11,071 nucleotides of DNA. Source: an uncultured Bacteroidales bacterium (GTDB lineage Bacteria; Bacteroidota; Bacteroidia; Bacteroidales; UBA932). Positions 6,997 through 11,071 of the stretch are shown here, in pieces. The number at the start of each line of letters is the position of its first letter. The first letter of the stretch is position 1. The position numbers were made by a program, and so were the translations under genes. Below the pieces are notes generated by a model. That model made no database searches. It saw only the letters and a list, made by a program, of their open reading frames with translations, and had not been told where the DNA came from. The DNA lies in assembly GCA_946184255.1 (NCBI GenBank), contig CAMHFA010000016.1, positions 1-11,071 of the forward strand, given 5' to 3'.

Positions 6997-8484
6997 CTAT
7001 TCCTTTCCAAAACCGAAGTAAGCCTTTCTGCCGTTGGCTGTTACGCCTTCAACGTAGACTGACCTCTTTGCGGCCTTGGCGATGTCAATGACATCCTGAG
7101 GTTTGGTGACCGGCTGGTCGTTGACATAGGTAATGACCATTCCTTCGGTAGCTCCGGCTTCAAGCATCTTGCCGGTTCCGACAGAAGTCACCAGGACTCC
7201 GCTCCTGAGACCGAACTTGTCGAGAGTCTCCTTCGGGGCTTCCTTAAGTGTGGTGCCGTAGAATGCGATCTCACCTTCAGCGATGACGGTTCCGTTCTCT
7301 GTGGCACTACCCTGGAATACGACATCTATGGTCTTTTCCTTGCCTTCCCTGAGGATTGTGAGTTTGGCCTTGTCGCCAGGATGATAGGAATTGACCTTAA
7401 CCTGAACGGCAGATCCGTTCTTCATCTTGTCTCCATCAATGGCCAGGAGCACATCGCCCTTCTTGATACCGGCCTTGTCAGCCGAACCACCTTTGACAAC
7501 CTCACCAATATATACGCCGTCAAGAGAAGAAAGTTTCATTTTTTTCGACATGTCATCGACTGATTCGTACTCGAGATTCTTGGCCAGGCCCTCGGTAAGG
7601 TCAGACATCTGGATGCCGAGGACGGCCCTCTTTACAGAACCGAAATCGATAAGGTCGCCAACGATCTTCTTGACGATGTTGACAGGGACAGCAAATGAAT
7701 ATCCTGAATAGGATCCGGTCTGGGAAACGATTGCAGTGTTGATACCGACGAGTTCTCCGGTCTTGTTGACAAGGGCTCCTCCGGAGTTTCCGGGATTGAC
7801 CGCAGCGTCTGTCTGGATGAAGGACTCGATCTGGAGGGATACCTTTTCACGTGGATCGTGGGCCATCTGGCGACCCTTTGCACTCACGATACCGGCGGTA
7901 ATGGTTCCCCTGAGCTGGTAGCCCATGGGGCTGCCGACTGCGAGTACCCATTCTCCAAGCCTGAGCTGGTCGGAATCCCCGAAAGGAAGGGTGGCGAGTC
8001 CATCAGCATCGATCTTGATAAGGGCGATGTCAGTGGCGGGGTCTGTACCTATGACGGTAGCCTCATAAGTCTTGTTGTTGTTAAGGGTTACGCTGATCTT
8101 GGTAGCATTTGCCACGACGTGGTTGTTGGTGACGATATAACCGTCGGGACGGATAATGACACCGGAACCGCTTCCCTGGACCTGCCTTGACTGGGGTGCG
8201 CTTTCACCGAAGAAAAAACGGTAGAATGGATCGTCTATCTGGTACTGCTGGGTAGCAGTCACTTCGACATAAACAACTGCCTCGACTGCGGCTTCAGCAG
8301 CATAAGTGAGGTCAGGGTAATCGGATTGCGCCAGATTGACAGTCTTGGTGATTGAATTTGTGACGGGGCTTGACACTTTGTCGCTGCCGTTGACAGTGGC
8401 GGCCTTGAGTACGCCGTAGGCTGCCAGCATGCTCAGCAACACTGACAGCAGCACTGTTGTAAATCCTTTTTTCATTTCTGACAT
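6997..8484 (-). CDS. HtrA/DegP/DegQ-family periplasmic serine protease (Do)
   Basis: This protein of up to 495 residues is a periplasmic quality-control protease that degrades or holds misfolded envelope proteins. The N-terminus is a signal peptide or uncleaved anchor (KKGFTTVLLSVLLSMLAAYGVLKA). The trypsin-like domain has the full catalytic triad: H122 (TNNHVV), D152 (ATDIALI) and S234 (PGNSGGAL). A first PDZ domain follows at about 290-400 (LDGVYIGEVVKGGSADKAGIKKGDVLLAIDG is its core), then a shorter second PDZ at about 425-490. The start is uncertain. The ATG at 8484 (MSEMKK...) sits very close to the best promoter match, whereas the ATG at 8475 (MKKGF...) gives a more normal leader and signal peptide. 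The gene precedes rpoD and is divergent from dnaN. Length and order are normal for Bacteroidota Do proteases. Confidence 0.96.
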   Translation of the reverse strand: MSEMKKGFTTVLLSVLLSMLAAYGVLKAATVNGSDKVSSPVTNSITKTVNLAQSDYPDLTYAAEAAVEAVVYVEVTATQQYQIDDPFYRFFFGESAPQSRQVQGSGSGVIIRPDGYIVTNNHVVANATKISVTLNNNKTYEATVIGTDPATDIALIKIDADGLATLPFGDSDQLRLGEWVLAVGSPMGYQLRGTITAGIVSAKGRQMAHDPREKVSLQIESFIQTDAAVNPGNSGGALVNKTGELVGINTAIVSQTGSYSGYSFAVPVNIVKKIVGDLIDFGSVKRAVLGIQMSDLTEGLAKNLEYESVDDMSKKMKLSSLDGVYIGEVVKGGSADKAGIKKGDVLLAIDGDKMKNGSAVQVKVNSYHPGDKAKLTILREGKEKTIDVVFQGSATENGTVIAEGEIAFYGTTLKEAPKETLDKFGLRSGVLVTSVGTGKMLEAGATEGMVITYVNDQPVTKPQDVIDIAKAAKRSVYVEGVTANGRKAYFGFGKE

Positions 8485-8490
8485 ATTATT

Positions 8491-8527
8491 TTTGTTCTAA
8501 AATATTCCGGCGTTTTGATTTTTCAAA
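8491..8527 (-). promoter_or_regulatory. Candidate htrA promoter
   Basis: On the minus strand TTTG (complement of 8524-8527) lies 19 bases before TATTTTAG (complement of 8497-8504), five of six matches to TAnnTTTG. The predicted start near 8491 leaves only about seven bases to the ATG at 8484 but about 16 to the ATG at 8475, which favours the shorter protein. The spacing equals that of the rpoD candidate. Confidence 0.42.
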
Positions 8528-8567
8528 TAAGATGCCACAGAATACGGGAATATTCACAGATTATTCT

Positions 8568-8575
8568 TATATTTG
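8568..8575 (+). promoter_or_regulatory. Candidate dnaN -7 element
   Basis: TATATTTG is a perfect match to the Bacteroidota -7 consensus TAnnTTTG and is oriented towards dnaN, with an expected leader of about 50 bases. No convincing TTG lies 17-20 bases upstream, so the -33 part is weak or absent. The rest of the 145-base htrA/dnaN gap is A/T-rich, with an 8-bp inverted repeat and no gene. Confidence 0.4.
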
Positions 8576-8629
8576 TGATTACGGTCGACTAAACCGCTGA
8601 AACAATAGACGAAATTAAAAATTCATGAT

Positions 8630-9751
8630 ATGAAATTCAACGTATCCAGCACAGAACTGCTCAAGGGACTTATGAATATTTCAAAGGCTGTCCCGGCCAA
8701 GTCTGCCCTGCCTATCCTTGAAAACTTCCTTTTTAACCTCAACGGAAATATACTTGAGGTCACCGCATCGGATTCCGAGCTGACTTTGAGGACAGAGATC
8801 GAGGTTGACACGACCGAAGAAGAAGGCAGGATCGCCGTTCCTGCCAGGCATATAATCGACCTTCTTAAGGAACTCCCTGACCAACCGGTCGCATTCAGGA
8901 CATCAAGTGACAGTTCCATCGAGTGCTCATGGACCAGCGGTAATTCGGTGCTCCCCTATTTCCCTGCCGAGGACTATCCTGAGATAAAGGGTACGGGTGA
9001 TGATGCCGAAAAGATCGAGTTCCCTGCAGCCAGTCTCATTGAAGGCATAAACAGTACCGTTTACGCAACTGCAGACGACGAGATCAGGCCGGCGATGAAT
9101 GGTATATTCTTCGATTTTGACACCGATTCGACCACACTGGTGGCTTCCGACTCCCACAAGCTTATCTGCTACACTTCAAAGGATGCCAAAGCACCCGAGA
9201 AATGCTCCTTCATCCTCCATAAGAAGCCGGCAAGCGTTCTAAAGTCAATCCTGGACAAGGAAGACGGCAATGTCGAAATCGCTTTCGACTCAAGCACCGT
9301 GGTGTTTACATTCGGGAGGACGACCATGGTATGCCGCCTTATCGTCGGAAAGTATCCCAAGTACCGCGATGTGATCCCTCAGAACAACTCCTCTGTCCTC
9401 AAGATCGACAGGGCCCAGTTCCTGAACACCGTGCGCCGTGTGGCCGTCTGCGCCAACAAGGCCTCGAACCACATCAAACTCGACCTCAAGCCCGGCCAGA
9501 TGGAGATTACCGCCCAGGATCTCGGCTTTGCAATCGCTGCTTACGAGAAGGTCGCATGCGACTACAACGGCGACGATCTTGCAATCGGATTCAAATCCAC
9601 CTTCCTTGGGGAGATACTCTCAAACATGAGTTGCGAGACTGTCGTAATGAAGTTCGCTGATGCACGCAGGGCCGCCCTCATCGTTCCTTCCGAGGAAGAT
9701 GCCGAGAGCGAGAAGATCTGCGGCATCCTCATGCCTATCATGGTCCAATAG
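8630..9751 (+). CDS. dnaN: DNA polymerase III beta subunit (sliding clamp)
   Basis: This 373-residue protein is the ring-forming processivity clamp of the replicative polymerase, acting as a cytoplasmic dimer that encircles DNA. It begins MKFNVSSTELLKGLMNISKAVPAKSALPILENF, the standard first domain. The second domain contains ATADDEIRPAMNGIFFDFD and LVASDSHKL. The third contains GKYPKYRDVIPQN, RRVAVCANKASNHIKL and the C-terminal MPIMVQ, equivalent to the conserved MPMRL end that lines the client-binding pocket. All three domains are present and the length is normal. The start is the ATG at 8630. An overlapping ATG at 8625 leads straight to a stop. dnaA is not adjacent in this window. The gene is followed after 19 bases by an exonuclease in the same direction, suggesting a replication/repair transcript. 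Confidence 0.98.
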   Translation: MKFNVSSTELLKGLMNISKAVPAKSALPILENFLFNLNGNILEVTASDSELTLRTEIEVDTTEEEGRIAVPARHIIDLLKELPDQPVAFRTSSDSSIECSWTSGNSVLPYFPAEDYPEIKGTGDDAEKIEFPAASLIEGINSTVYATADDEIRPAMNGIFFDFDTDSTTLVASDSHKLICYTSKDAKAPEKCSFILHKKPASVLKSILDKEDGNVEIAFDSSTVVFTFGRTTMVCRLIVGKYPKYRDVIPQNNSSVLKIDRAQFLNTVRRVAVCANKASNHIKLDLKPGQMEITAQDLGFAIAAYEKVACDYNGDDLAIGFKSTFLGEILSNMSCETVVMKFADARRAALIVPSEEDAESEKICGILMPIMVQ

Positions 9752-9770
9752 ATTCCTCAACTCAAAAGAC

Positions 9771-10757
9771 GTGGAACTATCACTTAAAAGGCCCCTGCTG
9801 TTCTTCGACATCGAGAGCACGGGGCTGAATATCGTTACGGACTGTATAGTGGAGCTCAGTTTCGTTAAGGTCTTCCCTGATGGCCATCACGAGACTAAGA
9901 CCTGGCGTGTCTTCCCTTATGACTATGCCAACAATTGCCAGAAGCCGATGGACCCCAGGGCCAGCGAAGTCAACGGAATAAAGGACGAAGACCTGGTAGG
10001 TGAGAAGAAATTCATAGAGATCGCCCCCGAGGTCGTAGATTGGCTCAGGGACAGTGATCTGGCAGGCTTCAATTCGGCGAAATTCGACCTCCCGATGCTG
10101 TCGGAGGAAATCGAAAGGGTAAGGGCTTATTGCCTGAGGAGGATAAACGATCCCAGGACTCCTGAAGCCAGAAAGAACATGGCCCGTGAAATGCTCGATA
10201 AGATAGACATCGATCTCCATTCAAAGTTGATGGTCGATGTCCAGACAATCTATCATTACATGGAACCCCGCAACCTCAGGGCCGCCTACAGGTTCTACTG
10301 TGGAGGTCAGGACTTCGAGAATGCACACACTGCCCTGGCTGACACAATGGCAACCTACGAGGTCCTGAAAGGTCAGCTGGAAATGTACCAGAGTCCGGAC
10401 AAGTACCATGAGGTCGCCCTCAAGAACGACGTAGATTTCCTTTCCGGAGTTGCAGGACGCCCCAGGACTATCGACTATGCCGGCAGGCTGGTTTACGGCA
10501 AGGATGACGAGCCTACGATCAGCTTCGGGAAGCACAAGGGACGCACTGCCCGTGAAGTCTATGAGACTGAGCCTGCCTACTTTGCATGGATTGAAAACGG
10601 CGAGTTCACCATGGACACAAAGAGGCAGTTCTCCCGCCTGAAGGAGCAGTTCGAAAAGGAAAAGAAAGAATCCATGAGCAAACCCCTTGAGGGTGAGGCT
10701 CTCAACGATGCACTCGCCCGCTTGCAAGGTAAATTCCAAGGAGGCAAGTTATTCTGA
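9771..10757 (+). CDS. DnaQ-like 3'-5' exonuclease with ExoX-like C-terminal domain
   Basis: This 328-residue DEDDh exonuclease probably trims 3' DNA or RNA ends. I choose the GTG at 9771, which gives MELSLKRPLLFFDIESTG. The frame stays open back into dnaN to 9660, but that part is only an overlap reading. Catalytic residues are visible: D13 and E15 (FFDIEST), D106 (GFNSAKFDLPML), and H186 and D191 (AHTALADT). Residues of about 118-147 (CLRRINDPRTPEARKNM...) form a charged helical insertion before the VDVQTIYHYMEPRNLRAAYRF segment. The C-terminal part, about 233-285, has YAGRLVYGKDDEPTISFGKHKGRTAREV, the FGKHKG pattern of ExoX-like C-terminal domains. A charged coiled stretch (KEQFEKEKKE) and tail follow. 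The position 19 bases after dnaN suggests joint expression. It could serve as a proofreading or repair exonuclease; the exact substrate is unknown. Confidence 0.92.
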   Translation: MELSLKRPLLFFDIESTGLNIVTDCIVELSFVKVFPDGHHETKTWRVFPYDYANNCQKPMDPRASEVNGIKDEDLVGEKKFIEIAPEVVDWLRDSDLAGFNSAKFDLPMLSEEIERVRAYCLRRINDPRTPEARKNMAREMLDKIDIDLHSKLMVDVQTIYHYMEPRNLRAAYRFYCGGQDFENAHTALADTMATYEVLKGQLEMYQSPDKYHEVALKNDVDFLSGVAGRPRTIDYAGRLVYGKDDEPTISFGKHKGRTAREVYETEPAYFAWIENGEFTMDTKRQFSRLKEQFEKEKKESMSKPLEGEALNDALARLQGKFQGGKLF

Positions 10758-11071
10758 ATGAAGTCATTATCCCAGATCGCCTTACTGTTGGCGTTCATCT
10801 GCACACTATGCGGTTGCAAGGTGGACAATAAGCAGGGCGGCGTGGATAATCCCAGCCAGCCACTATATCTGGAATTGAATGATAGTGACGTTGGCACTCT
10901 AGCCATCTCAATTTCCCCTTTTGACGGGTCCCGCGACACCCTTGTAATCGACCGCCCGCTCACGAACCTTATTGTCATGAGCACCTCCCATGTCGGTTTC
11001 CTCGACGCCCTCAACGCCCTCGACTGCATCTCCGGCGTCTCAGGTAAAGATTTCGTCTTCACAAGTCATAA
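10758..11071 (+). CDS. Lipoprotein, ABC importer substrate-binding protein (iron-siderophore/cobalamin type), 3' end outside window
   Basis: The frame starts with an ATG immediately after the exonuclease stop codon (TGAATG) and is open for 104 codons to the window edge. The N-terminus MKSLSQIALLLAFICTLCGC is a lipoprotein signal with lipobox LCGC and lipidated C20, so the protein should be membrane-anchored in the periplasm or on the cell surface. The phrase PLTNLIVMSTSHVGFLDALNALDCISGVSGKDFVF (about residues 68-102) is typical of the first lobe of helical-backbone metal-chelate binding proteins (FecB/BtuF-like). Specificity for iron-siderophore, haem or cobalamin cannot be read here; permease and ATPase genes would be expected downstream. 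The junction with the exonuclease suggests co-transcription despite the unrelated function. Confidence 0.82.
   Translation, partial: MKSLSQIALLLAFICTLCGCKVDNKQGGVDNPSQPLYLELNDSDVGTLAISISPFDGSRDTLVIDRPLTNLIVMSTSHVGFLDALNALDCISGVSGKDFVFTSH

Noticed and set aside
8540..8555. GAATA/TATTC small palindrome in the htrA/dnaN gap
   Set aside because: Five A/T-rich base pairs are expected by chance in such a region.
9660..9770. Upstream extension of the exonuclease overlapping dnaN
   Set aside because: It reads dnaN codons in another frame, while the GTG at 9771 matches the expected MELxLKxPL start of this exonuclease type.

Overview
The window looks like a chromosomal segment of a Bacteroidota bacterium, most likely Bacteroidales. 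Three things point there: the short 286-residue housekeeping sigma factor beginning MRQLKITKS, the lack of Shine-Dalgarno sequences with A/T-rich leaders, and several upstream regions that fit the Bacteroidota promoter pattern (TTTG or TTG about 19 bases before TAnnTTTG). GC content is moderate. No RNA gene, insertion sequence, CRISPR array or phage gene was seen. Gene density is high, and no gene-free stretch exceeds about 160 bases.

Positions 1-1962 (+) carry an envelope-signalling cluster: an ECF sigma factor whose 5' end is cut off by the window edge, a small single-pass membrane protein that is probably its anti-sigma factor, and a secreted head-GIN (DUF2807) beta-helix protein. The sigma factor carries a low-complexity insertion with repeat-like DNA in the loop that normally reads the -10 element. 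A strong bidirectional hairpin terminator and a decayed 8-base tandem repeat fill the convergent gap to the next cluster.

Positions 2120-8484 (-) read, in transcription order: a HtrA/DegP periplasmic protease, the primary sigma factor RpoD, arginyl-tRNA synthetase, a YgiQ-type radical SAM protein, and a small acidic hypothetical protein. rpoD, argS and ygiQ are packed with 0-1 base between them and probably form one transcript. A 12-bp hairpin between htrA and rpoD looks like a terminator, yet a plausible rpoD promoter lies inside it.

Positions 8630-11071 (+), divergent from htrA across a 145-base promoter region, carry the DNA polymerase III beta clamp (dnaN), a DnaQ-like 3'-5' exonuclease with an ExoX-like C-terminal domain, and the start of a lipoprotein that resembles the substrate-binding component of an iron-siderophore or cobalamin ABC importer. 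This last gene runs off the window.

Most of the window is ordinary core genome. The items most worth a second look are the insertion in the ECF sigma factor, the terminator/promoter overlap before rpoD, and the exonuclease architecture beside dnaN. I did not find a convincing wholly new multi-gene system.
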